From Tomocerus qinae (taxonomy: Eukaryota > Arthropoda > Collembola > Entomobryomorpha > Tomoceridae): a DNA stretch of 64,000 nucleotides. Positions within the stretch are counted from its first letter, which is position 1; each line of letters begins with the position of its first letter. The position numbers and the translations under genes were made by a program. The notes under the pieces are model-generated. The model made no database searches, was not told the DNA's origin, and saw nothing but the letters and a program-made list of their open reading frames with translations. The stretch is taken from the NCBI GenBank assembly GCA_020055645.1, contig CM034546.1, forward strand, positions 27,280,001 through 27,344,000, read 5' to 3'. Below are positions 52,700 through 64,000 of this stretch, piece by piece.

Positions 52700-53300
52700 C
52701 CCTTCCCTATTTCGCAATCTTTTGAACTGAACTCCAATATATTTACATACAGTGACTAATACCGGTGACTAAAAAGACATCTTCATATGAGCATTTAAAT
52801 TTTTTGCTGATTAGAGGTAGCCATTGTAAGGCCTGTGCACACACACACGATCCACAGCACTTACCACCCACTTCCAAACCATCCTAATCCCACATTCTAT
52901 ATTATTCCACACATCCTCCTAGGACAATCAGTCTCTCTTTTACCTCCGAGTCCACTACTATTCCTTTCCTATTATTTCCAGGCTTTTGCACTTCGGTATG
53001 AGAAGGAAGATCGAGCGATAGATGTAAATACATTTGGTATAATCAGATCTTTGTCCCTTCTCATCGATCTGTCAGATTGAGGCACACCGTAAACGAAACG
53101 CACCGTAACGTCCAAAATCGGAATTTCTTGTTAACAAAATCGTATTTCGAAAAATAGTTTCTGACAAAAGTATCTAAAACATTATTGTAACTGTTTAGTA
53201 TTGAAAAAATATTTTTATGCAGTACCTGGTATTTATTAGCGAATTGTTTTCTCATGTAGTAATATATTCTAATGACTATCTCAAAGGTATTGGGAGCAGT

Positions 53301-56300
53301 ATGGCTATGCAACCAAAACAGTTAATCAGATTTGAAAGAGGAGAAAACTCAAAACCAAAGCTGATCTATGATGACATCATCCTTAATGAAATTTTGAATA
53401 CATCTGGGACTAGCAAAGTAGCTTTGATTTCTGTAACTGGAGCAGCACGGAACGGTAAATCGTACCTACTAAACTTCATTCGTTGATACACAAGGTACTC
53501 TAAATGAATTTACAACAAACGACGAAAGCATGATTCTAACTGCTTTTTGTTTGCTTCTATCCACGATAACTGTCTACAACGTGAAAAACGACATTGAATA
53601 TGAAATTTTTCAATCATTCAATCGTAACAATTGTGCTCGGTAACATCCCAAGGAAACTGTGATCACCAAGACTTGCTGTTCACCATTAGGGATTGGAAAC
53701 AAGAAAACGATTTTGCTCATGGAACGATCAAGCGGTCGAAAATATCTAGAAGGGAAATTGGAGGTCAAGCCGGGGCTTACAGAGGATGCCAAAAATTGTA
53801 TGGAACTCATTAAGGGTAGCTTTAAAAACCTCAACTGTACACTTTTTCCAGATCCCGGGGATAAACTAAAGGCCAGTTTTCACAATGGTCATCTAGCGGA
53901 AATAGACCCAACATTTTCAACAACACTTGAAACAATTCCTGATACTTTTCATTCTGATAACCTGTATATAAAATCTTTTGGCAGCAGTTTGGAATTTTTG
54001 AAGAAATTAGAACACTTTGTCTTTGCAATAAATAATCAACAGGTGGTAAAACAACAGAATCTGGAAAGTAATTCTACCGATATACAAGCGTTTGAAATGT
54101 ACAAGACGAGTATTAAACCCCATCATGGAGAATTTTTTTGTGCTGAAGATGTAAACGCTGCTCACAACCCTGCTCTTGAAACGGCAACTCAATTTTTGGA
54201 AAAACAAAATGGAAACACAAAGTATGGGGCCATGCGGAAAATAAGATCAAGTTTTGATAAAATGGTTTCAGACTACTATCAAAGTGTAATTCACAAGTGA
54301 GAAAAAGGGAAAAGAATTGCACAAAGTCATGATGAAAGCAGCTAAAGCAGTCATTAGCACCTATACTGCCAACATTAGTAGAAAAGTATTTTCAAAAGAT
54401 TTTGTATCAGAATATCATGTGGACCTGGAACACAGTTTATTGAAGGAAGAAGGACTGTCAAGCTTTCCAGACATAATTCCCAAAAATTATCGGCATATAA
54501 ATTATGAAGCGAAATCGATGATAAATTTGACGAAATGAAAAGAAGTTGGACTTTCAAAAACGAAACCCGAATGACTTCACAATGGGAGCTTGCTCGTCCA
54601 AAGGCACTTGAGGACTACCAAATTCAAATAAAAGCTTCATCAAGTGGGCTACCTTTTGTAGATCAAAACACTTATATGGCATACAATGAAAAAATTCAAA
54701 ATATTTTACTGAATAAGCACTGCAACAATTTGGAATATGAACACTTGGCTGAAAAATTTCAAACCCAGCTTAAAAATGACATGGAACGTATGTTTTCAGA
54801 ATTAGATCGCATAAATACCGAGAATATAATGGAATCTGTCAAAGGAAAACTTGAAAAGGCACTGCTATCACCGTACAAAACTACAAAAAAGGCGCAACTT
54901 CACTAGAACAGGAGATGGATTTAACAGAAGAAGGCTTTTCACAGCGAAACAAAGAACTTCAAGACAAAGCCAAGGAAAGTTTTTTGGCGGAGATTGGCGA
55001 TGAACCAGAGGATATCAAATTCGAATTTTTAACGAAATTGAAAATCCAATGTGAGCAACACGGCAAAATCACCTTTGTAAAGTTTAACTCGACCAGACTC
55101 CGCCATTTGAGTATAATTACGGGAAAGAAAGAACAAATTCAATCCGAAATGTTTACTTTATTGGAGAAACATGTCGATTTCAACGACATCCTAATTGAAG
55201 GAAGTACAGACAAATTGAAAGGTGACGTATTGAAACAAATCAAGACAAAATTTGACCTAGTCAGAGAAAATCTTCCTTTGAGTATGGTTGATGAGGCTAT
55301 GAACGAAACAATTCAGTCAATTAAAATAAAATGTCAAGAGTTTCCTTCAAAGCGACATAAGAAACTTGTTGAATTCCATCGGGTCACCAATGGCCTTGTC
55401 GAAGACTGCTTTAAATTATACACATCGAAAATGGAAAACCTAGATGACATTGACTCCGAAGATTCGCTCGGTCAATACCATGCTAATTCCTTACACACTT
55501 GCATTCAAGAATTGAAAAACAGGTCTGGTGTAAATGATGAAATTTTGTTACAGCCATTTATTAACAACATGAAAGAATATATAACTGGTTATTTCAACAC
55601 TGACATCAAAAAGACATTCATTTATGAATTGGGACAAAAAACTGTTCAGCAACAAATGGCCGAAATGGAAGCTAACAAGCTTTACAGCGACGCCATGGAT
55701 GACTATTTTAGAGAGAAGCCTTTTACAGATCCTTCAAATCTGATGGCCTATCATTCCAAAATGTGCACCAAAATCAGCAATAATGTTTCCGTCAAACTTA
55801 AATTGGAAAGAAAACAAAAGGAAAAACTTTTTAAAAGCATTGACAAACAGTTTGCCACGTACGAATCTATAAATGCTTCGAACACTCCGACAAATGAACC
55901 AGCTGTAGGAATCGATTTAGGAACGACTTACACCTGTGTCGCTATTTATGAAAATGGGATTGCAAGGGTGATTCCTAATGAGAAGGGGAGCTTCACTTTT
56001 CCAAGCTATGTCGCATTTACAGCAACAGGTGAACTTGTTGGGCATTCTGCAAAAGAAATGGCCCATGTGTATCCTCAAAATACCATTTTTGATGCTAAGC
56101 GTTTGATCGGAAGAAAATTTAATGACCAAATTGTACAAAATGATGTCAAAAATTGGCCTTTTGAAGTGGTGAATGATAATAACGTTCCCAAAATTAAAGT
56201 GCAGGGGAACGGTGTTAGTCAAAAAACTTTTGCACCGGAGACAATCTCTGCAAAAATTTTAAATCATGTGAAGGCTATTGCTGAGAGACACTTGGGAAAG

Positions 56301-58522
56301 AAAATCAAGAAAGCTGTAATAACTGTTCCAGCTTATTTTAACGATGGTCAGTGACAAGCGACAAGAGACGCAGGGGAAATTGCTGGCCTTGATGTATTAC
56401 AGATCATAAATGAGCCAACTGCTGCGGCAATGGCGTACTACTTGAACACACGAGGAGTTAAAGAAAGAAACATCCTTGTTTATGATTTAGGAGGTGGCAC
56501 TTTCGATGTCGTAATACTTAATATGAAACCCGGGGGTGAAATCACTGTAAAGTCAGTAAATGGAGATACTCATCTTGGAGGAGAGGATTTTGATGACAAC
56601 TTGTTAGATGAAATAGTTAAAAGGTTCCAGAACAAATTCTTGATTGATTTAAAAGCTGGCAAGAATTCCTTTAGAATGGACGAAAAGGCAAATGCGGCAA
56701 GAATTTTACGTCGTTTAAGAAATGCTTGCGAAATGGCAAAAATTAACGTATCCGGGGGTGACAACAAAGAAAGCATTGTAAATGTAGCAGCAATTTTTGG
56801 AAGTACAGATTTGTTGGAACCCATTACTAGAAAAGAATTCGAAGATTTAAACATGGATTTATTCTTAAAAACTTTGGATGTTGTTAACAAGGCTTTAAAG
56901 GATTCAAAACTTGGCAAGGAAGACATAAACGATATTGTGTTGGTTGGAGGATCTACTCGAATCCCAAAAATTCAAGAACTGCTCTCGGACATTTTTGATG
57001 GGAAAATTCTTAGTGCAACCGTCAACCTAGGGAATCCAAAACCGGACCCAAATTTTAAAACCGGTTTTCGGGTTTTTCGGTTTTTGAACTTTGAAAACCG
57101 GTTTTTCACCGGTTTTAAAACCGAAAATTTGTTTTTAAAAATTCAAAGCTAATATTACCGAATTAATGTGTTTGCAGATAAAGACAGACAGATCACAATT
57201 TCATCAAGTGGAATTTTAACTTTTTAAAAATTTATTTGAATTTTTAAATGGATATAAATCTCAAAAGTAGTTTTTGGTATTATCGTTCAAAGGGTCCTGA
57301 TAGCATTAAATGTATTGCAATTGGAGGGGACCATGCTACAGAACCAATTCTGTCGAGTCATTCTCATGAGAAATAATCAAAATGTTTTAAATTTACATAC
57401 TAAAATTATTGGCCACTCCAAAAACGCTCTGAGTTTTAACTTAATCTGTGTAGTAACTCATATCCAGTTTTCGATAATTCTCAAGGGTATTGCAATCATG
57501 TAGAACACAGCGTCATTGAAGCAAATATATTTTTCTCATATTTCTATGCTTTCTAAATTTTTGAAAATTAGAGAAAATTGATTTAAAATGATTCCATCTA
57601 AGTAGCAAATTTTATTTTATCTTAAAAAATATATCGAGAATAGAAAATTTTTACTGACAAATTTGTATTGCGTTACTCTAAAGTAAAAAACTCTAAACGG
57701 AACTGGTGATTGCCCTTCTATTACTTTACTGTTAATGTAAATACTAGTTTATTGTGTTTTACTTTACTGGAGTCTACATAATTGCACGTATCCAAAAATT
57801 TAGGATTTTCATGTTATTATTAATAAACGTTTTACTATTTTATATAATTTATGTGGCTTTATAATTGTATCTCATTTTCGATTTTTCGAATTTTCAGGCT
57901 TTATTGCTATTTTATCTGCATATCAGATATAGTTAAATATCTTCTACCAACACCGGTTTTCAGAAAGTGAAAACCGGTTTCCGGTTTTGAAAAATTCGGT
58001 TTTTCACCGGTTTTAAAACCGGTGTAAAACCGGCTTTGGATTCCCTACGTCAACCCCGATGAGGCAGTTGCATTAGGTGCTGCAATTCAAGCCGCCATTC
58101 TAAATGGAAACCAAGAACAGATTTTAAAGAATATTTTTTTGAAGGATGTCACACCATTATCTCTTGGACTAAAAGTACATAACCAAACCTTTTCTACGAT
58201 TATTGAAAGGAATACACCAGTTCCTGCAAAAATAACGAAAGACTACTCGACAGCTTTAGATTACCAACAATCAGCTTCAATCTTAATTTATGAAGGGGAA
58301 GAACATTTGGCAAAAGATAATCACCTTTTGGGAAACTTTGTATTAAGAGGAATTCCACCAAGGAGAAGAGGCCTTGAAAAACTGTTAGTAACCATGGAGG
58401 TAAACATCGAAGGAATCCTTAAAGTTACTGCAGTTTGTGAAAGTACAGGAAGCAAAAATAATGTGACCATTGATGATCATCGAGGGAGACTAACTAGAGA
58501 AGACAAAAACCTTCTCAAGCAG
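53301..58522 (+). pseudogene. Gene E: broken paralogue of the GTPase-helical-Hsp70 gene
   Basis: Collinear with gene D from start (SMAMQPKQLIRF) to the LKQ exon end (58522), but disabled in many places. The P-loop survives as GAARNGKSYLLN. About 195 bp, including switch I, are deleted near 53484. There is a frameshift near 53640, a stop near 54298, frameshifts near 54535 and 54895, and a CGA-to-TGA nonsense change at about 56352 in the QRQAT motif. A 1020-bp hAT element sits inside the Hsp70 part. Long stretches stay open (54915-56351, 56430-57020, 58139-58531) and motifs such as GIDLGTTYT, NEPTAAA and DLGGGTFDV remain, so inactivation is recent. Confidence 0.88.
57028..58047. mobile_element. 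Non-autonomous hAT element inserted in pseudogene E
   Basis: A 1020-bp insertion with terminal inverted repeats TAGGGAATCCAAA-CCGG (left) and the complement ending GGATTCCCTA (right). It is flanked by the exact 8-bp duplication CGTCAACC (57020-57027 and 58048-58055). Subterminal regions are packed with ACCGGTTTT words in both orientations. Removing it and one duplication restores collinearity with gene D at TVNPDEAV. No transposase frame is present. Confidence 0.93.
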
Positions 58523-58531
58523 GTATTTTAA

Positions 58532-61240
58532 TATTAGTAATAGTAAATGATATTTTAACCATTCAATAGTTACACAGTATGACACATTAAAAAGTACTCA
58601 TAAGATGTGGCTTTAATTACGATTGGACTCAATTGGACGACTACTCTATATAAAAAAAATTCCAAAAAATATTTTTTGGATACATACACGGAAATATTAC
58701 GGCTTAATTGAAAAGCGTATTCTATAAAACTGTGGTTTTAAATTACTTGATTGACGAATTATTCCAACGGTGGAATGCAAAATCCTAAAGTGACTTGCTT
58801 TCAATAGTAATATCCCCACCTCCAGGCTGTGCTACACTTATGAGTTTTATATAACAGGTTTTAATTTCAAGTTATTATTTTGAAGGAACTTGGACAACCC
58901 TGAAGCATTGGCAGCACAGTAATGATGACGATGAACACAGTTTTTATTTCTGGTGATCTTCATGTTGTAAACAATATGCTGTATTTAAGCAAAAATGTAA
59001 TAAATTAATTAATGACTTGATGAAATTTTATATGACATTTTACTGCATTTTTGGCATATCAAAGGTTTAATGCGCCTTCTAATTAGTAATATAGCTACAA
59101 TTACATTATGAAATAACTGCTATGGACATTTAAGAACGTAAAGTGGTCACTATCACTACAAAAGTACATTTGGGTTCTCCTCTTTTGTCTGGCCGTTATA
59201 CTAATAGAATAAAAAATTTCATGGCGGTGGAAAATTAATGAAAGTATGGAACTTGAATGGATTTACATATAGTTTTAATATTTGCAGATTAGGTTATTTT
59301 ATTTATTGCATTTTATTTATTTATTTACGGATTAGGATTCTTGTCATAATGTTTTGAGTCGTCGTCAAATTTATTTGGAGATGCTTAGTTATATCTAGAG
59401 TCTTAGGCTTATGAACGAAGTTTGGAATGCAGTAACAATTTTTGCAGAGTTTATCTCGTCTCAGATCTCGCACAATAAATGTACAAATATTTAGTCATTC
59501 TAGTTATGACATTAGCCAGACCAGACGTAATAAATATCTCATTGCACGTTATTTACAACTATAAGGTTTAAGTATAATATATATGAGTATAAGCATAGCA
59601 AACACGTGCTGACAAAATATTACTTAACTCAATGATTATCATTATCAACTATTTAGGTAATCACAATAACTACGTTATACCAATAAGCCATATCTGTAGT
59701 GTATGGAGTTATAATATATCTTTTTTCAATTTTTTAAGTAAAACATTTTGTCCCCCTTGCTATAAATGAGTAAGCGATAAATATTTTCCTTTAAGGAAGC
59801 TCACCACGCCTGCATAGCAACCGCATGGGCCTATTTAAATGCGTGTTAAAAGATGCTTTATATCAAGCTTTATTTCTCCCAAAGGACAAGACCGATTTTT
59901 ATGGGAATTACATTTTTGGAATCCTTGACTGTCAAGGAACACAGGAGGGCGGATGGATTTTTGATATCGTTGCTTTAAATGCTTTTAAAAGAAATTATAT
60001 TCCAAAAAAGTGAATCAAATTTAGTTTTTATACTATTTTGATTTTTTTGCACCAAAACTTTAGATTTTCTATGAAAATTTTAGAAAGGTACAAGTTACTT
60101 AAGATTAATTACAAGTTCTTGATTGCATTTTTAAATAACGCAAATATCCATTATGTCAGATATACATCAAATATTTTTAACAAGGCATAATACTTACATA
60201 ATTACATTATATTATTACTAGCTCTAGTTCGCTCCACCTCTTTGATTACCTTTAGCAACCGGAGAAAATATCAAACAGGTTCTTTTGCGTTAGAATTCAT
60301 AGCTTTATAAGTTTGTTATCTTCGTCCAAACAAAATTTTACATTCCCGATGTAGAACGTCTGACCGGTGACCGAAGAAGCACATAAACGAAGTTGGTCAT
60401 GTAGGAAAAAATAAAAATGTAACATATGCAAAAATGCATGCACGTGTGTATTTTTTGCGGCGCCTCATCGAGTTTATCTCAACTTATTGCTCCATGAGTG
60501 TTCGATTGGGTGGTAGGTATTATGATATTATTATTGTTAGTTTATTAGTCAGACATAGCCATGCGTTATTCACAATTATTATTTAATGTATCTACTGTAA
60601 GAGTTGAGTATATTATAAATTGTATCTCTATTCTATAAAATTATAAGCTAAAAGGTGAAAATAATAATAGATTAGGATAATGAATTACCAAATATAAAGT
60701 AAATGAACTTAATTAGGTAGTTAAACGATGAATTCAATAAATTAAATGAAAATACTATGTAAACAAATAAATAAGCAACCAAAGAACTAATTAACATTTA
60801 ATTATGGAATACTGCAACTGCATGCGCAGCTGTAAGTAATCTAAGTAGCAAAAATAAATGTTGACATCTTACGATGCAAGTCATTTATAAGGATTTAAAA
60901 TCCAATATAATTACTTATGTCAGCAACTGAGACATTTAGTTAGTGCATGCTTTATAATATTAGAATCGACCTATTCAGCAGATTTATAAGTTTAGGAAAC
61001 ATCAATGATTTGTCAAATCTATAATATAATCCTAGACTTGAAAAAAATTACCAATGTATGGTTGTCTTGGTAGGAGACGGAGAACTTAGGAAATCTACAT
61101 ATATTATGTAATGCAAAACCCTCTCCCCCATGTGTAACGCCAGTGCAGTGCTGGCTGCAGCACTTTTGAGTACATCCTCCTCCCATCAACTGCACACGTA
61201 ATATATGCATGTTCCTTAAACGCAAAATGCGCAAGCCCAA
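58532..61240. other. Intergenic region, no gene seen
   Basis: AT-rich DNA with short frames only. The longest, 59825-60013 (+), has no recognisable motif and weak coding character. Confidence 0.5.
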
Positions 61241-61242
61241 CT

Positions 61243-61334
61243 AATGTTTTTAATAATGTACCCCAACGCATACCTTCATGTGCTAAATTTAGTACATGGA
61301 GGGGTATGCGTTGGGGTACATTATTGAAAACATT
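61243..61334. repeat. Near-perfect foldback
   Basis: Two ~45-base arms (61243-61287 and 61290-61334) with almost no loop, built around TGTACCCCAACGCATACCTT and its complement. A single related arm is at about 10500-10580. It would form a long hairpin in RNA. Confidence 0.85.
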
Positions 61335-62059
61335 AATTCCTTTAAACAACCGAAAAGAGTCGTTTCATATTATTGTAACGTTGTAACATCAAAACAATAG
61401 AAATTTACACAAGAAGGTTGAATGGTGGTGATTCGTGATTGAATGGAAATGATTGGCGAAAGGGGACATTTCGTAATGATCGTAACGTGACTTATTAAAT
61501 AGCATTTCAAAATTTCTAATCCAAATTGGTTCTGTTATATCGACAAACTTTCAGAACTGGGTTTACTTTTTTACTACTCTATATTGATTCCTTTGGCAGT
61601 TGGCACACCTTTTTGTAGAGTTAAATAACAGTACTGGGTAACTAACTATTTATTCTTTAAAAATATTTATTCGTAAGTTGTACTCTTTGAATTTGTACGT
61701 ATTTCCAAAATCCCAGGGAGAATCTTATTTTTTGATTTAAAAAGGGAGCTGTTTCTGTTTGGTGACTTTGTGGGATTTGTTTCAAAAATGGAGTCTGAAA
61801 TTGTTCCCTGAATTTGATGCTACGATCTACAGTTATTATTTTGGTGCAGGAAATTCCTGTTTATCAGGAAGTTGGGGCTGCTGCAGCTAATTTCAACAAA
61901 CACAAGATAATAAAGTATATTAATTTAAATATTTAAGTGTTTAAATATTTAAATTTACAAAGGTAACATAATAACCTATTGGGATGTTTTCGAAATTGTT
62001 TTTATTACTGCCTTCTGAATTTCTCTTGAGTACTAGATTTGCCCCTTAGCTGGGTTCAC

Positions 62060-62175
62060 TAGTAGTATATAAGGAGGATTCGCATGTGAATCCTCACGAC
62101 AATTTCCCCACTGAAGTCCCACTTGTAACAATTACTTGCTCTTTCATGCAGAATAAAGTATCGTTATAATAGCGA
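62060..62175 (+). promoter_or_regulatory. Promoter/LTR-like stretch
   Basis: A TATA-like AGTATATAAGGAGG is followed by the palindrome GGATTCGCATGTGAATCC and, about 75 bases on, by AGAATAAAGT, a polyadenylation-like signal. The combination resembles a solo LTR, but I found no LTR boundaries or target duplication. Confidence 0.25.
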
Positions 62176-62458
62176 CTTAAAGGAATTTAAGTCAGTCTTT
62201 TCCACTTAAAGCCTAAATCGTTGTACAATATAATCGTAAAAATACCTGACTATCTATATCTTGGTAGGAAAGCCTAGGAAACCTGCATATATTACGTTTA
62301 TAGTTGGTGGAAGAAGGCGATGTCCAAAAGAAAAATTACAGTTAGCACTTGCACTACACTTGAGAGGAAGGATCCTCATCCCCAATCATTGAGAATAGCC
62401 TAACTCTTATCATCCACAACATTTACAGCGTACACTATACAATAGTAATCATGTGTGG

Positions 62459-62672
62459 ACCATACATGGGCAGCTCTGTCGTACTCTTAAGAAGAGATGT
62501 AGGGTTTGGAGCGGATCGCGCCATTTTTATCAGTAGAGGTGTACCATGGGACTCTGGACAGTCAGGGTAGTTGGTGGTGAGCACCATGGTACTCCTCTAC
62601 TAATAAAAATGGCGCGATCCGCTCCAAACCCTACATCTCTTCTTAAGAGTACGACAGAGCTGCCCATGTATG
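62459..62672. repeat. Long high-identity inverted repeat
   Basis: Arms at 62459-62549 and 62584-62672 match as reverse complements with only about two mismatches around a 34-base loop. Recognisable words are GTCGTACTCTTAAGAAGAGA and GGATCGCGCCATTTTTAT. Confidence 0.92.
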
Positions 62673-63029
62673 GTGTGGACAGGATATTGCTTAATTCCAT
62701 GGTCATCAAGCATTTTAGTTGATCAAATGAAGATTAGAATTACTGCATGATAGTTTTAACAATAATAATTACGTAATACCATTAATACCTATAAGCCATA
62801 ACACTGTAAAAGGTCGCCCTGTCTTACACGGGTAAAAAATAATTAGAATGATTATTATTTAGCTGCAGCTGATTTATAGGAATAACCAGTATGTCCGTCC
62901 GTACGCACGATAACTTTCAAACGGAATGAGGTAATCCGTTCAAACTTTTAGGGATCAAAAGACAGATCAAGTTTGTGAATGGTCAAAATTCAGCCACACC
63001 CCCTGACCAGGGGTGGGGTTGGAAATTAA

Positions 63030-63375
63030 AATTAGACTTCCGTTCTGTGCGTCGTACAAAGTCGTATAATACCTCGGTCAACATCAATAACATTCAAAGG
63101 ACACTATTAAGTAGGTTACAGTCATCCTCTTACAGGGTAAAAACAAAAATTGACGTAACTTCCGTTATATTCGTCCTAAATAATCGTTTAATATCCCGTT
63201 CGATGTCAGAATGATTTAAGGAACACTATTAAGTAGGTAACAGTCATCCCCTAACAGGGAAAGGGAGTAAAAACATAACAATTAACCTAACTTCCGTTAT
63301 ATTCGTCCTAGAAAATCGTTTCATACCTCGTTCGATATCAGAATGAGTTAGGGAACATTATTAAACTAAAAGTAG
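63030..63375. repeat. ~120-bp tandem repeat, about three copies
   Basis: Three successive units share ACTTCCGTTATATTCGTCCT, AATACCTCGTTCGATATCAG-like and ACACTATTAAGTAGGTTACA words. A short frame at 62975-63214 crosses it and is not considered a gene. Confidence 0.8.
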
Positions 63376-64000
63376 ACACTTTTTTACTCTATTGCCGCTG
63401 CTTCCACATCTGTATTCATTTGTGCATGGTTTATTAGATATGGTTTCAGTAAATTAAAATTGTGTTTAGTTTATGATAATTTAATAAGCATTGTAAATGT
63501 ATTACCGTCTTAGATACTTGTTTGTAACGCACCTCCTACCTCATGGTTTTATATTTAAGTTATTTCAATAGTGACATTAGAGATGCAATCGCATAATTAC
63601 GGATGGAAAGAAAAGAAATTATTTATGATTAGATTGCAAATATTCATTTATTTTGCACAAATGAAAACAACTTCTTTTTTTCATTATCATCATTTTAGTT
63701 TGTCTACTAATAATTTTAGGTAAAAGTCCATTGGCCTATGGACCTATGGCGTATGGATCTATTATGTACTCAACTGAATACGATTATAGAAAAGAGGCTG
63801 GGAGTTAACAGTATTTCTGGGAATTTGTATACAGTAACATTTATATTATTATGTACAGTACCTATGTGGTAAGATTAGATTTATTACGTTTCACACATGT
63901 CATGTAATCTGCTTAAAATGATGTTTCGCTGAATTATTTAAGCCAGATTATTTACTTAATGTAAGCAGATATCATAACTAATAAAATGGCATACACAGTA

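Noticed and set aside
59825..60013. 62-codon frame as a small gene
   Set aside because: No motif, no splice or start context, and no paralogue in the window.

Overview
The window reads as nuclear DNA of an arthropod. It is AT-rich, has spliced genes with GT-AG introns, a divergent ionotropic receptor of the protostome type, a GPR107/108-like gene in 14 coding exons, and dense hAT, piggyBac and non-LTR insertions. I cannot name the species; a hexapod such as a springtail is only a guess.

Layout. 1-900: a foldback and an AT-rich repeat. 1.1-3.0 kb (-): ionotropic receptor. 6.0-10.2 kb (-): complete GPR107/108-like seven-transmembrane gene. 10.96-15.77 kb (-): gene A, HEPN - PKR/eIF2alpha-kinase-like domain - GBP-like helical region - degenerate Hsp70. 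18.5-22.85 kb (-): a duplicated block with a GPR107-like pseudogene and gene B, a paralogue of A that keeps the HEPN-kinase but is cut off in the helical region. 23-34 kb: transposon-rich, with a foldback, a piggyBac-like element, a long-TIR element, and a hAT element (27976-33757) carrying a nested APE-RT-RNaseH LINE (28178-32841). 34.97-38.75 kb (-): gene C, degraded GBP/atlastin-type GTPase - helical region - degenerate Hsp70 with lid. 41.55-46.04 kb (+): gene D, intact GTPase - helical region - canonical Hsp70. 46-53 kb: repeats. 53.3-58.5 kb (+): pseudogene E, a broken copy of D interrupted by a hAT element. 58.5-64 kb: no confident gene, several foldbacks and a tandem repeat.

The main point is a clustered family of five large modular genes built on one chassis, a GBP-like helical stalk followed by an Hsp70 or Hsp70-like domain. 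Two kinds of N-terminal module sit on it: a dynamin-superfamily GTPase (C, D, E) or a HEPN domain plus PKR-like kinase (A, B). A and C share the degenerate Hsp70; D and E share the canonical one. Tandem duplication, pseudogenisation and module exchange resemble fast-evolving innate immune loci (GBPs, PKR, RNase L). I know of no described family with these architectures. An immune or stress-sensing role is inference; the domain content is read from the translations.
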